In this document: piece by piece, positions 1 through 8,394 of the stretch
Numbering within the stretch: position 1 is the first letter of the stretch
How the letters are laid out: every line of letters begins with the position of its first letter
Origin: Streptomyces sp. HUAS CB01
GTDB lineage: Bacteria > Actinomycetota > Actinomycetes > Streptomycetales > Streptomycetaceae
Assembly (NCBI RefSeq): GCF_030406905.1
Contig: NZ_CP129137.1
Location: forward strand, 6,479,501 to 6,543,500
Reading direction: 5' to 3'
Length of the DNA stretch: 64,000 nucleotides
Program-made: the position numbers and the translations under genes
The notes under the pieces: model-generated
Told to the model about the DNA's origin: nothing
Seen by the model: the letters and a program-made list of their open reading frames with translations, nothing else
The model's database searches: none

Positions 1-2
1 TG

Positions 3-128
3 CTGCTGTTCGCGGGGCCGGCCTTCCCGTGGTCGGAACTGGTCTTCCCGGCCTGGTCCGCGCTCATCAGCGTCCATCTGCTGCGGGTCCGGATGAGAGC
101 CCGGCCGGAGCCGGCGGACGTGGTCTGA
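3..128 (+). CDS. C-terminal end of a membrane protein (partial)
   Basis: An open frame enters from the left edge and ends at a TGA at 126-128. The 41 visible residues begin LLFAGPAFPWSELVFPAWS and include a hydrophobic stretch followed by a short basic tail (LLRVRMRARP), which looks like the last membrane segment and cytoplasmic tail of an integral membrane protein. The family cannot be named from this much sequence. A 225-nt gap separates it from the ferredoxin gene, so it is probably not part of the P450 operon. Confidence 0.5.
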   Translation: MLFAGPAFPWSELVFPAWSALISVHLLRVRMRARPEPADVV

Positions 129-353
129 ACTCCCGCCGCCGCACGGTCACCGGCCGCGGCGGCCGTTCGTGGTCCGGATGCACCCGCCGGCCGGAGCCGG
201 GCCACCGCGCCCCGTCCGCCCGCCCCGTCCGCCCGCCGGACCCGGCCCACGCCTTTCCGCTCACCCCTTCGGCCGCCACGGCGAGCGGGACCGCCCCGCT
301 GCTCCCATGCTGGTTCCGGGGGAGTGACCAGGCACGGGAAGGGCTGATCCGTC

Positions 354-584
354 GTGAGAGTTGTCGTCGATCTCAACCGGTGCCAGGGGTACGCGCAGTG
401 CGCCTTCCTCGCTCCGGACGTCTTCGAAATGCACGGCGAGGAAGCACTGCTGTACAAGCCACGGCCGGACGAGGCACATCGGGACGACGTGGTCCGGGCC
501 GTCGCCGCCTGTCCCGTCCAGGCGATTCTCCTGGACCGGTCCGACGAGACCGTGACCGCCGGGGAGGCGTCCGATGCCCGCTGA
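354..584 (+). CDS. 3Fe-4S ferredoxin of a P450 system
   Basis: This 76-residue protein is a small electron carrier that would pass electrons from the reductase encoded next to the P450 encoded after it. Three cysteines (C10, C16, C53) fit the CXX?XXC...CP signature of actinobacterial P450 ferredoxins; the variable position is tyrosine (CQGYAQC), so a 3Fe-4S cluster is expected. The start is a GTG. The gene overlaps the reductase gene by 11 nt, which indicates translational coupling. Family knowledge: such ferredoxins often serve the adjacent P450. The electron-transfer role here is inferred from order. Confidence 0.93.
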   Translation: MRVVVDLNRCQGYAQCAFLAPDVFEMHGEEALLYKPRPDEAHRDDVVRAVAACPVQAILLDRSDETVTAGEASDAR

Positions 585-1968
585 CGGATACCTCGAACGG
601 TTCAAGCGCGAGGGGCGCGTCGTCGTCGTGGGCGCGTCGCTGGCCGGCCTCAGGGCCGCCGAGACCCTGCGGGACGAGGGCTTCGCCGGCACGCTCACGA
701 TGGTCGGAGACGAGCCCTACGAGCCGTACGACCGCCCTCCGCTGTCCAAGGGGGTCCTGCTCAGCAGGACCACGGCGGACCGCACCGCGCTGCCCCGGCG
801 ACGCGCCCTGGACGCCGACTGGCGGCTCGGAATCGCCGCCACCGGGCTCGACATGGCCGCCAAGCGCGTCCGCCTGGCCGACGGCGAGGAGATCGAGTAC
901 GACCGGCTGCTGATCGCCACCGGGGTCCGCGCGCGGCCGTGGCCGCACGAACGCGAGGCAGAGCTCGACGGGGTCTTCGTGCTGCGGACCCGTGACGACG
1001 CGACCGCGCTGCAGAAGCGGCTGGCGGACGGACCGCGCCGGGTGTTCGTCATCGGCGCGGGCTTCACCGGCTCGGAGATCGCCTCCGCCTGCCGCGAGCG
1101 GGAGATCTCGGTGACCGTCGCCGAACGCGGAGCCGCGCCCCTCGTGGGCGCGCTCGGCGGTGTCGTGGGGGAGGTGGCCGCCCAACTCCAGCGCGAGAAC
1201 GGGGTGGATCTCCGGACGGGCGTCATGGTGACCGGGCTGGAGGGCGACTCGGCGGGGCGGGTGCGCGCCGCGCACCTCTCCGACGGCTCCTCGGTGGAGA
1301 CGGACGTCGTGGTCGTCTCGCTCGGCGCGACCCGCAACACCGAGTGGCTCGCCGGTTCGGGGCTCGGAGCGGGCCCCCGGGGCATCGCCTGCGACGCCGG
1401 CTGCCGGGCGTTCGACATCCGGGGCATCGTCACCGACGACATCTTCGTCGCCGGCGACGTGGCGCGGTCGCCGCACCCGCTGTTCGGGTACCAGTTCCTG
1501 TCGCTGGAGCACTGGGGCAACGCCGTCAGCCAGGCCGAGACCGCGGCGCACAACATGCTCTGCGAGAGCGTCGACCGCCGCCCCCACATGTGGGTCCCGG
1601 CCTTCTGGTCCTCCCAGTTCGGCGTGAACATCAAGTCGGTGGGCGTGCCGTCCATGGGCACGGAGATCCTGATCTCCCAGGGATCGCTGGCCGAACGCAG
1701 GTTCGTCGGGGTGTACGGCTACCAGGGCCGCGTCATCGGTGCCGTCACGTTCGACCAGGCGCGCTGGCTGCCGTTCTACGAGCACCTGATCGAGACGACG
1801 GCGCCGTTCCCGCCGCCGTTCCCCACGGTGGACCGCCGCCCGGAGGGAGCGCGGCCGGTGCCGGCCGAATTCCCCGACCCGTCGGTCCCCACCCACGGCC
1901 CCACCGTCACCCTCAGCGGCTATTCGCCGGCCGACCGGCGCATGACCTTCACCCCCGGCCGGCACTGA
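574..1968 (+). CDS. FAD-dependent ferredoxin reductase (NAD(P)H)
   Basis: A 464-residue pyridine-nucleotide-disulfide-type reductase that should oxidise NAD(P)H and reduce the ferredoxin encoded immediately upstream. The FAD-binding Rossmann motif VVVGASLAGLRAAE lies near residues 12-25 and is followed by the typical EPYEPYDRPPLSKGVL stretch. A second nucleotide-binding motif, VFVIGAGFTGSEIA, lies near residue 150, and a C-terminal reductase domain (MWVPAFWSSQFG) starts near residue 330. Starts further downstream would truncate the FAD motif. It is the middle gene of a ferredoxin-reductase-P450 set, 27 nt before the P450. Confidence 0.93.
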   Translation: MPADGYLERFKREGRVVVVGASLAGLRAAETLRDEGFAGTLTMVGDEPYEPYDRPPLSKGVLLSRTTADRTALPRRRALDADWRLGIAATGLDMAAKRVRLADGEEIEYDRLLIATGVRARPWPHEREAELDGVFVLRTRDDATALQKRLADGPRRVFVIGAGFTGSEIASACREREISVTVAERGAAPLVGALGGVVGEVAAQLQRENGVDLRTGVMVTGLEGDSAGRVRAAHLSDGSSVETDVVVVSLGATRNTEWLAGSGLGAGPRGIACDAGCRAFDIRGIVTDDIFVAGDVARSPHPLFGYQFLSLEHWGNAVSQAETAAHNMLCESVDRRPHMWVPAFWSSQFGVNIKSVGVPSMGTEILISQGSLAERRFVGVYGYQGRVIGAVTFDQARWLPFYEHLIETTAPFPPPFPTVDRRPEGARPVPAEFPDPSVPTHGPTVTLSGYSPADRRMTFTPGRH

Positions 1969-1995
1969 CGCCGCGAGCGAGCACAAGGACCCGTC

Positions 1996-3231
1996 ATGAC
2001 TGAAGGCAGCCTGCTGCGGCAGATCCTCGACTACGAGAACCGCCACGACCCGTACCCCCTGTACGCGGAGCTCCGGAAGACGCCGGTGCTCAACGACGGC
2101 GACGGTGCGTACGTCGTGAGCACCTACCACGAGATCCTGAGCCTCCTGCACGACCCCCGGGTCAGCTCCGACGCCCGCAACATGACCCAGGCCGCCGGTC
2201 CCGACCTCCCGCAGCAGGAGGAGGAGACCGCACTGCCGCCCAGCTTCATCCGGCTCGACCCCCCGGAGCACGACCGGCTGCGCCGCATGACGAACACGTC
2301 CTTCGGGCCGCCCCACGAGCCGCGCCGGGTCCACGAGATGCGCGGCGAACTGGGTGGGATCGTCTCGGACCTCATCGCCGGCATCGGCGGTACGGACCGG
2401 ATCGACCTCGTCGAGCAGTTCTCGTACCCGTTCCCCGTGACCGTGATCTGCCGGCTGCTCGGGGTGCCGCGCGAGGACGAGTCCCGCTTCCACGGCTGGG
2501 CCGACACCCTCGCGGCCAGCCTCGACCCGATGCCCGGGGAGGACCCGACCGAGCGGAACAAGATCGCCCAGAAGGCCCGTACGGAGCTGGGCATGTATCT
2601 GGCCGGGCTGATCGAGGAGCGGCGCAAGAACCCGCAGCAGGACATGCTCTCCGAACTGGCCACCCTCAAGGGGCCGGACGGTTCGATGACGACGATGGAA
2701 CTGCTCAGCACCGCCGCGCTGCTGCTGATCGCCGGACACGAGACGACGGTGAACCTGATCACCAACGGCATGCTGACGCTGCTGCGCAACCCGGAGGTGC
2801 TCGACCGGCTGCGGGAGGACCCGGGCCTGTCCGTCCCGCTCGTGGAGGAACTGCTGCGCTTCGAGCCGCCGGTCCAGCTGGTGCCGAACCGCACGACCCT
2901 CGCGGACATCGAGATCGGCGGGGTCACCATCCCGAAGGGCGCCTCGCTGTGGCTGGTGGTGGCCGCCGGCAACCGCGACCCGATGCGCTTCGAGGACCCC
3001 GACCGTTTCGACCCGGACCGCGCGGACATCGAGCACCTGGGCTTCGGCAGCGGCATCCACAGCTGCTTCGGCGCGCCCCTCGCCCGGCAGGAGGCGCAGC
3101 TCGCACTGAGCGAACTCGCCCGCAGACTGGTCAACCCCCGGCTGCTCGAGGACCCGCCCGAGTACCGCAGGAACGCGGTGCTGCGCGGCCCCCGTCATCT
3201 GCCGATCGCCTGCGACGACATCAGACCGTGA
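1996..3231 (+). CDS. Cytochrome P450
   Basis: A 411-residue soluble bacterial P450 (haem-thiolate monooxygenase). The I-helix oxygen-activation motif AGHETT is at residues 246-251, a K-helix EXXR appears in EELLRFEPP near residue 290, and the haem loop FGSGIHSCFG has its cysteine ligand at residue 357. Length is normal for class I bacterial P450s. With its own ferredoxin and reductase directly upstream, the set should be self-sufficient in electron supply. The substrate cannot be told from sequence, and no biosynthetic genes flank it. Confidence 0.95.
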   Translation: MTEGSLLRQILDYENRHDPYPLYAELRKTPVLNDGDGAYVVSTYHEILSLLHDPRVSSDARNMTQAAGPDLPQQEEETALPPSFIRLDPPEHDRLRRMTNTSFGPPHEPRRVHEMRGELGGIVSDLIAGIGGTDRIDLVEQFSYPFPVTVICRLLGVPREDESRFHGWADTLAASLDPMPGEDPTERNKIAQKARTELGMYLAGLIEERRKNPQQDMLSELATLKGPDGSMTTMELLSTAALLLIAGHETTVNLITNGMLTLLRNPEVLDRLREDPGLSVPLVEELLRFEPPVQLVPNRTTLADIEIGGVTIPKGASLWLVVAAGNRDPMRFEDPDRFDPDRADIEHLGFGSGIHSCFGAPLARQEAQLALSELARRLVNPRLLEDPPEYRRNAVLRGPRHLPIACDDIRP

Positions 3232-3312
3232 GGGCGGACGCCGTCGCTGGGCGGGCGGCGGGGCAGGGCGGGGACGGTCCCGCTCCCAGTCGCGCCCTCG
3301 CGCCCTCGCGCC

Positions 3313-3383
<71 letters not shown>

Positions 3384-3385
3384 AT

Positions 3386-3391
3386 TAGAAT
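3386..3391 (+). promoter_or_regulatory. Probable -10 box TAGAAT, leaderless XRE gene
   Basis: TAGAAT lies 6 nt before the ATG at 3398. At that spacing transcription would start at or next to the A of the start codon. There is no purine-rich ribosome binding site between them, which supports a leaderless mRNA. Confidence 0.6.
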
Positions 3392-3397
3392 GACGGC

Positions 3398-3649
3398 ATG
3401 GTTCGTGCGCCCCTGACCCCCGAAGAACGCGAACGCGGCGAGCGCCTCGGGCGGTTGCTGCGTGAGACCCGAGGTCCCCGGAGCATGGTGGAGGTGGCCG
3501 CCGCCGCGGGGATCTCCGCCGAGACGCTGCGCAAGATCGAGACGGGCCGCGCGCCGACGCCCGCGTTCTTCACCGTGGCGGCCCTGGCCGGCGCGCTCGG
3601 ACTGTCCATGGACGACCTGGTGACGCGCTGCGCGCTCGCCCCCGTGTGA
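3398..3649 (+). CDS. Small XRE-family helix-turn-helix regulator
   Basis: An 83-residue protein made almost entirely of one lambda-repressor-like HTH domain: helices around GRLLRETR, SMVEVAAAAGIS and AETLRKIETGRAP, with the recognition helix near residues 40-55. No effector domain follows, so it may act as a simple DNA-binding protein. Its promoter appears leaderless and abuts a 9-bp minisatellite. The next gene's frame begins at 3646 in the longest reading, but its likely start is at 3760. The regulated gene is unknown; autoregulation through the repeat is possible but inferred. Confidence 0.85.
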   Translation: MVRAPLTPEERERGERLGRLLRETRGPRSMVEVAAAAGISAETLRKIETGRAPTPAFFTVAALAGALGLSMDDLVTRCALAPV

Positions 3650-3746
3650 GCCTCCGGCGGGTCCCACGGCGAGTGCCCGGGCGGGCGGGGCCCCGCGTCG
3701 ACCGGCTCGGTGCCGGTCCGGGATGCCCGCGCGGTGCCCCGGGGCG

Positions 3747-3752
3747 TAGTCT
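3747..3752 (+). promoter_or_regulatory. Probable -10 box TAGTCT, leaderless GTG gene
   Basis: TAGTCT is 7 nt before the GTG at 3760, with no Shine-Dalgarno sequence between them. This spacing is what decided the start codon of the F420-type oxidoreductase. Confidence 0.5.
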
Positions 3753-3759
3753 CGCGCCC

Positions 3760-4149
3760 GTGGATCTCCAGCAGCTCGACCGCGCGAAGTACATCAGCCT
3801 CACGACCTTCCGGAAGGACGGGACGGGCGTCGCCACTCCCGTGTGGTTCGCCGTCGACGGCGGTGAACTGTACGTGTGGACCCGCTCCGACTCCTGGAAG
3901 ATCAAGCGTCTGCGCAGGGACGACCGGGTCACCGTGACGGCGTGCGATGTGCGCGGCAGGGTCGAGGAAGGGGCCGAGACGGCGGACGGTACGGCGCGGC
4001 TGCTCGACGGCGCCGAACTCGGGAGGGTCAGGAAGCTGCTGAGCCGCAAGTACACCTGGCAGTTCTGGCTCGTCGACGTCCCCGCGGCGGTCGTACGGCT
4101 CGGCAAGCGCCCCCACACCGGCATCGCAGTGACGCTCCGGACACGTTGA
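3760..4149 (+). CDS. PPOX-class F420-dependent oxidoreductase
   Basis: A 129-residue split-beta-barrel flavin/F420 enzyme. The pattern YISLTTFRKDGTGVATPVWF followed by GGELYVWTRSDSWKIKRLRRD is typical of the pyridoxamine-phosphate-oxidase-like F420 family (Rv2061c-like). The open frame extends upstream to 3646, but those 38 residues are Arg/Pro/Gly-rich, so I place the start at GTG 3760 behind a -10-like TAGTCT. Members reduce or oxidise small molecules with deazaflavin F420; the physiological substrate is unknown. It is transcribed alone. Confidence 0.85.
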   Translation: MDLQQLDRAKYISLTTFRKDGTGVATPVWFAVDGGELYVWTRSDSWKIKRLRRDDRVTVTACDVRGRVEEGAETADGTARLLDGAELGRVRKLLSRKYTWQFWLVDVPAAVVRLGKRPHTGIAVTLRTR

Positions 4150-4243
4150 GCGATCCGCACCGCCCGCGAAAACTGCGCGTAGCCGTCCCGTAACACGGCT
4201 GGGGTCGAATGCCTGCGAACCCGAAGCGGAGAGCGAGCAGGCA

Positions 4244-6088
4244 ATGGCGGCGCATCAACTCCCCGGCCAGGTCGACGGTTTCGCGCGGTACCTCAGAGCG
4301 GTGACGGGGCGCCTCGACCCGGGAAGCGGCTGGTACGGGGTGTTCCTGCGCCGCGACCCCGACGGACTGACGGCCTGTCTGCGGGGCGCGGAGATCCCGC
4401 CGTGGGACGTGGTGGCGTCGCTCCTCCAGGACCTCGCGGCGGACGACGAGGAGACGGCGCACGCCCGCGGACTGCATTCCGCGGCGGCGGCCGTCCACGA
4501 CCGCCGCCCCGGTGGCGGCGAAGCCCTCCGGGAACGGCTGGAACTGATGCGCCGCGAACAGGCCCGCGCGGCCGGACGCGGCCGGGACCTGCTGCACCGG
4601 CTCGCCGCCGTCCCCGAGGGCACCCCTGTGTACCGGGAGCTCGCCCACGACCTCTCCTGGGCCAACGACGACCACACCCGCGCTACCGCCCGCTGCGCCG
4701 AACTCGCCACCCGCATCGCGGCGCTGGCCCCTCCTCCCGGACTCCCCTCCGGGGCGGCGCCGTACGTCCGGGGCCCGGCCCCCGGGCCGGTCCACCCCGG
4801 ACCGGTAGCCGGGGTGTCCGGACCACCCGAGACGGCGCACGACCGCGACGCGCTCTCGGGCGCGGAGCGGGGCGGCACGGGGCCGGCGCCGGAGCCGTGG
4901 GCCGGACAGGGGCATGGCACGGGGCACTTCGCGGTGGCGGCACGACCCGGGCCGGACGGGCCTGACAGGGCGGACGTGTCGGACGGTGCGCACAGGGCGG
5001 ACGGGGACGCCGGTCGGGGGTGGGCCGGAACGACTGCCGCCGCGCGCGGTCCTGGGGCGTGGGGCGGCCCCGCGGTGGGCGGGGCGGACGGGGGCGGCTG
5101 GAGCAGAGCGGCCGCAGTGGCCGAAGGTCCGGACGGTGGGGCTGATTCCGGGCCCGACAGGGCGGACGGGGCGCACAGGGCGGACGTGTCGGACGGGGCG
5201 GACGCGGACGCCGGTCGGGAGTGGGCCGGAACGGATGCGGCCTCCCCCGATCCCGGGGCGTGGGCCCGTCCGGGGGCGGACGGGGCAGGGCCACCGCAGC
5301 CCTTCGGGGACGGCTCGTCCGAGGAGCGGCGCGCTCCCGGGCGGGAAGCCCGCAGAGGGAGCAAACGGCGGCCGCGCGGGGCCCGGTACGCCTGGCTCGA
5401 CGACGCGGAGGAGAGTGCGGGCGAGCCCGTTCCCGTGCCCGGCGTGCCCGAACTGCCCGTCGCCGCCGTGCGGCCGCGCGGCGCGCGGTTCGGCGGGGGA
5501 GCGGAGGCGGAGCCGACCGCGGCGACCGGCCCGGGCTCGGCGGCGCCCGCCGGCGAGGAGGACCGCCGTGCCGCCCTCGCGACCGTCGCCACGCTCCGGC
5601 GGCTGCGGGCCGAGGGCCGCGGGGGTGAGGCCCACGTCCTGCTGTGCGAGGCCGCGTCGGGGCCTTCGGCCCGGCTCCCCGTGCTCGCCGCCGAGATGCA
5701 CCGTTCCGGTCTCGGTGCCGACTGGCCCACGCTCCTCTGGGAGGTGGCCTCGCTGCCGCCGGAACGGCTCGCGGAGGCCGCCGGCGCCCTCGCCGGAGCG
5801 GGTCGCGACGACGACTGCGGCCGGCTCCTGCGCCAGGGCGTCGCCCGCCCCCCCGACGAGATCGCCGATGCCGTCCTCGCGCTCGGCGACGCAGGAGCGC
5901 TCGCCGAGGCGGACGCCCTGCTCGCGGCCTTCCTCCGGGTCCGCAGCCCGGCGGACGGCGCGCGGATCGCCACCGCCGACCCGCGCCGCCTCGTCCCGCA
6001 ACTGCTCTCCGCCGCCCGCGCGGTGTCGCCCGGCTGTGAGCGCGATCTGGTGCACGCCTTGCGCGTTGCGGGTCTCATCAGCGCCTGA
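4244..6088 (+). CDS. Large uncharacterised protein, low-complexity centre
   Basis: A 614-residue protein of unknown function. Residues 1-165 look folded and helical (GSGWYGVFLRRDPDGLTAC, then a long charged helix). Residues about 166-395 are a Gly/Ala/Asp/Pro-rich linker with an internal duplication. Residues about 400-614 form alpha-helical repeats of 30-40 residues with an LRAEGRGGEAHVLL-like pattern, reminiscent of an alpha-solenoid. Streptomyces homologues often carry the misleading label 'UL36 large tegument protein'; I recall that label but find no viral feature here. There is no signal peptide or membrane segment. It is probably a cytoplasmic scaffold or regulatory protein, which is inference. 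Confidence 0.75.
   Translation: MAAHQLPGQVDGFARYLRAVTGRLDPGSGWYGVFLRRDPDGLTACLRGAEIPPWDVVASLLQDLAADDEETAHARGLHSAAAAVHDRRPGGGEALRERLELMRREQARAAGRGRDLLHRLAAVPEGTPVYRELAHDLSWANDDHTRATARCAELATRIAALAPPPGLPSGAAPYVRGPAPGPVHPGPVAGVSGPPETAHDRDALSGAERGGTGPAPEPWAGQGHGTGHFAVAARPGPDGPDRADVSDGAHRADGDAGRGWAGTTAAARGPGAWGGPAVGGADGGGWSRAAAVAEGPDGGADSGPDRADGAHRADVSDGADADAGREWAGTDAASPDPGAWARPGADGAGPPQPFGDGSSEERRAPGREARRGSKRRPRGARYAWLDDAEESAGEPVPVPGVPELPVAAVRPRGARFGGGAEAEPTAATGPGSAAPAGEEDRRAALATVATLRRLRAEGRGGEAHVLLCEAASGPSARLPVLAAEMHRSGLGADWPTLLWEVASLPPERLAEAAGALAGAGRDDDCGRLLRQGVARPPDEIADAVLALGDAGALAEADALLAAFLRVRSPADGARIATADPRRLVPQLLSAARAVSPGCERDLVHALRVAGLISA
4961..5232 (+). repeat. Imperfect direct repeat inside the linker
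   Basis: Two related blocks, 4961-5032 and 5153-5232, share the order GACAGGGCGGACG / GCGCACAGGGCGGAC / GGACGCCGGTCGGG / GTGGGCCGGAAC. They encode two copies of a PDRAD...HRAD...DAGR.WAGT peptide in the linker of the large protein. The insertion differences keep the frame, as expected for selection on an open linker. Confidence 0.75.
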
Positions 6089-6199
6089 AAAAGTACGGTA
6101 TACGCTGTATGTCGACCGCTCGGGTGCGAAACATGATCGACACTGCGGGTTGACGACGATGGTCTTGCCCCAGTGTGTGACGGGGCTTACGTTCTCCTC

Positions 6200-6224
6200 C
6201 TACGCATCGCGTCTACGTGCGTAG
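6200..6224. promoter_or_regulatory. Inverted repeat CTACGCA-N11-TGCGTAG (candidate operator)
   Basis: Perfect 7-bp arms (6200-6206 and 6218-6224) lie 32 nt before the start of the pyrimidine operon. The 18-bp centre-to-centre spacing is slightly under two helical turns, compatible with a dimeric repressor. No regulator gene lies beside it, so the binding protein is unknown. Confidence 0.45.
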
Positions 6225-6255
6225 AGGCTCTGACGTCTTGTCGAAGGAGCAGCTC

Positions 6256-7098
6256 ATGACCAACGTCGTACGCGCCGCACTCGTCCAGGCCACCTGGACC
6301 GGCGACACCGAATCCATGATCGCCAAGCATGAGGAGCACGCCCGCGAGGCGGCCCGGCAGGGTGCCAAGGTCATCGGGTTCCAGGAGGTCTTCAACGCCC
6401 CCTACTTCTGCCAGGTGCAGGAGCCGGAGCACTACCGCTGGGCGGAACCCGTGCCCGACGGCCCCACGGTGCTGCGCATGCGGGACCTCGCCAGGGAGAC
6501 CGGGATGGTGATCGTCGTCCCCGTCTTCGAGGTCGAGGACTCCGGCTTCTACTACAACACCGCCGCGGTGATCGACGCCGACGGCAGCTATCTCGGCAAG
6601 TACCGCAAGCACCACATCCCCCAGGTCAAGGGATTCTGGGAGAAGTACTACTTCAGGCCCGGCAACGCGGGCTGGCCGGTCTTCGACACCGCGGTCGGCA
6701 GGGTCGGCGTCTACATCTGCTACGACCGCCACTTCCCGGAGGGCTGGCGCCAACTCGGACTCGGCGGAGCCCAGTTGGTCTACAACCCGTCGGCAACCTC
6801 CCGGGGCCTGTCCGCGTACCTCTGGCAGCTGGAGCAGCCCGCCGCGGCGGTCGCCAACGAGTACTTCATCGCCGCCATCAACCGGGTCGGCCAGGAGGAG
6901 TACGGCGACAACGACTTCTACGGCACCAGCTACTTCGTCGACCCGCGCGGCCAGTTCGTCGGAGACGTCGCCAGCGACAAGGAGGAGGAACTGATCGTCA
7001 GGGACCTCGACTTCGGCCTGATCGACGAGGTGCGGCAGCAGTGGGCCTTCTACCGGGACCGCCGGCCCGACGCGTACGAAGGGCTGGTCCAGCCGTGA
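6256..7098 (+). CDS. Beta-ureidopropionase (N-carbamoyl-beta-alanine amidohydrolase)
   Basis: A 280-residue nitrilase-superfamily enzyme expected to hydrolyse N-carbamoyl-beta-alanine to beta-alanine, CO2 and ammonia, the third step of reductive pyrimidine breakdown. The catalytic Glu-Lys-Cys triad is visible as the glutamate of GFQEVF, the lysine of KYRKHHIP and the cysteine of VGVYICYDRHFPE. The start at 6256 follows AAGGAG with good spacing; the open frame extends 13 codons further upstream. It is the first gene of a five-gene operon and overlaps the aminotransferase gene by 4 nt. Hydantoin-derived carbamoyl amino acids are an alternative substrate class. Confidence 0.9.
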   Translation: MTNVVRAALVQATWTGDTESMIAKHEEHAREAARQGAKVIGFQEVFNAPYFCQVQEPEHYRWAEPVPDGPTVLRMRDLARETGMVIVVPVFEVEDSGFYYNTAAVIDADGSYLGKYRKHHIPQVKGFWEKYYFRPGNAGWPVFDTAVGRVGVYICYDRHFPEGWRQLGLGGAQLVYNPSATSRGLSAYLWQLEQPAAAVANEYFIAAINRVGQEEYGDNDFYGTSYFVDPRGQFVGDVASDKEEELIVRDLDFGLIDEVRQQWAFYRDRRPDAYEGLVQP

Positions 7099-8375
7099 AC
7101 GACCTGTACGAGCGGCACCGTGCCGTCATCCCCGACTGGGTCGCGCTCTACTACCGGCAGCCCATGGAGATCACCCACGGGGAGGGGCGGCACGTCTGGG
7201 ACGCGGACGGCAACCGCTACCTCGACTTCTTCGGCGGCATCCTCACCACCATGACCGCCCACGCCCTCCCCGAGGTCACCAAGGCGGTCAGCGAGCAGGC
7301 CGGGCGGATCATCCACTCCTCGACGCTCTACCTCAACCGCCCCATGGTGGAGCTGGCCGAGCGCATCGCCGCCCTGTCCGGGATCCCCGACGCCCGGGTC
7401 TTCTTCACCACCTCGGGCACCGAGGCCAACGACACCGCCCTGCTGCTGGCCACCGCGTACCGCAGGTCCGGCCAGATCCTGGCCATGCGCAACAGCTACC
7501 ACGGCCGTTCCTTCTCGGCGGTCTCCATCACCGGCAACCGCTCGTGGTCGCCGACGACGCTCTCCCCGGTGCAGACCCTGTACGTGCACGGGGGCATGCG
7601 CACCCGCGGTCCCTACGCGGGGCTCTCCGACGCCCAGTTCGTCGAGGCGTGCGTCGCCGACCTGGAGGACCTGCTCGGCCACACCCACGACGTGGCCGCG
7701 CTGATCGCCGAGCCGATCCAGGGCGTCGGCGGCTTCACCTCCCCGCCCGACGGGCTGTACGCCGCGTTCCGCGAAGTCCTCGACCGCCACGGGATCCTGT
7801 GGATCGCCGACGAGGTGCAGACCGGCTGGGGCCGGACGGGCGAGCACTTCTGGGGCTGGCAGGCGCACGCGGAGAACGGCCCGCCGGACATCCTCACCTT
7901 CGCCAAGGGCATCGGCAACGGGATGTCGCTGGGCGGCGTCGTGGCCCGGGCCGAGGTGATGAACTGCATCGACGCCAACTCCATCTCCACGTTCGGCGGT
8001 TCACCCGTCACCGCGGCCGCGGGCCTCGCGAACCTCTCGTACCTGCTGGAGCACGACCTGCAGGGCAACGCGCGGCGCGTCGGCGGGCTGCTCATCGAAC
8101 GGCTCCGCGCCATCACGGCCGGGGTCCCCGCCGTGCGCGAGGTGCGCGGACGCGGACTGATGATCGGCATCGAACTGGTCCGGCCCGGCACGGACGAGGC
8201 GTCCCCGGAGGCCGCCGCCGCCGTGCTCGAAGCCGCTCGCGAAGGCGGACTGCTCATCGGGAAGGGCGGCGGCCACAACACCAGCGTGCTGAGGATCGCG
8301 CCACCGATGTCCCTCACCGTCGCCGAGGCGGAAGAGGGCGCCTCGATCCTCGAACGCACCCTGCGCAGCCTCTAG
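7095..8375 (+). CDS. PLP-dependent class III aminotransferase (beta-alanine catabolism)
   Basis: A 426-residue aspartate-aminotransferase-fold class III transaminase of the AGXT2/beta-alanine:pyruvate type. Seen motifs: TTSGTEANDTALLLA (phosphate loop), WIADEVQTGWGRTG (the aspartate that holds the pyridine nitrogen) and TFAKGIGNGMSLGG with the Schiff-base lysine. The GTG start at 7095 overlaps the beta-ureidopropionase stop (GTGA), a classic coupling. In this operon it would convert beta-alanine to malonate semialdehyde. The amino acceptor cannot be predicted. Confidence 0.88.
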   Translation: MNDLYERHRAVIPDWVALYYRQPMEITHGEGRHVWDADGNRYLDFFGGILTTMTAHALPEVTKAVSEQAGRIIHSSTLYLNRPMVELAERIAALSGIPDARVFFTTSGTEANDTALLLATAYRRSGQILAMRNSYHGRSFSAVSITGNRSWSPTTLSPVQTLYVHGGMRTRGPYAGLSDAQFVEACVADLEDLLGHTHDVAALIAEPIQGVGGFTSPPDGLYAAFREVLDRHGILWIADEVQTGWGRTGEHFWGWQAHAENGPPDILTFAKGIGNGMSLGGVVARAEVMNCIDANSISTFGGSPVTAAAGLANLSYLLEHDLQGNARRVGGLLIERLRAITAGVPAVREVRGRGLMIGIELVRPGTDEASPEAAAAVLEAAREGGLLIGKGGGHNTSVLRIAPPMSLTVAEAEEGASILERTLRSL

Positions 8376-8394
8376 TCCACGCGAGGGGAAGACC

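Noticed and set aside
373..3198. 941-codon open frame antisense to the ferredoxin, reductase and P450 genes
   Set aside because: Its composition is the Val/Gly/Arg-rich shadow of the plus-strand genes, which have complete motifs.
6149..6180. TTGACG at 6150 as the -35 of the pyrimidine operon
   Set aside because: No TANNNT hexamer occurs at 16-18 nt spacing, so I did not list it as a promoter.
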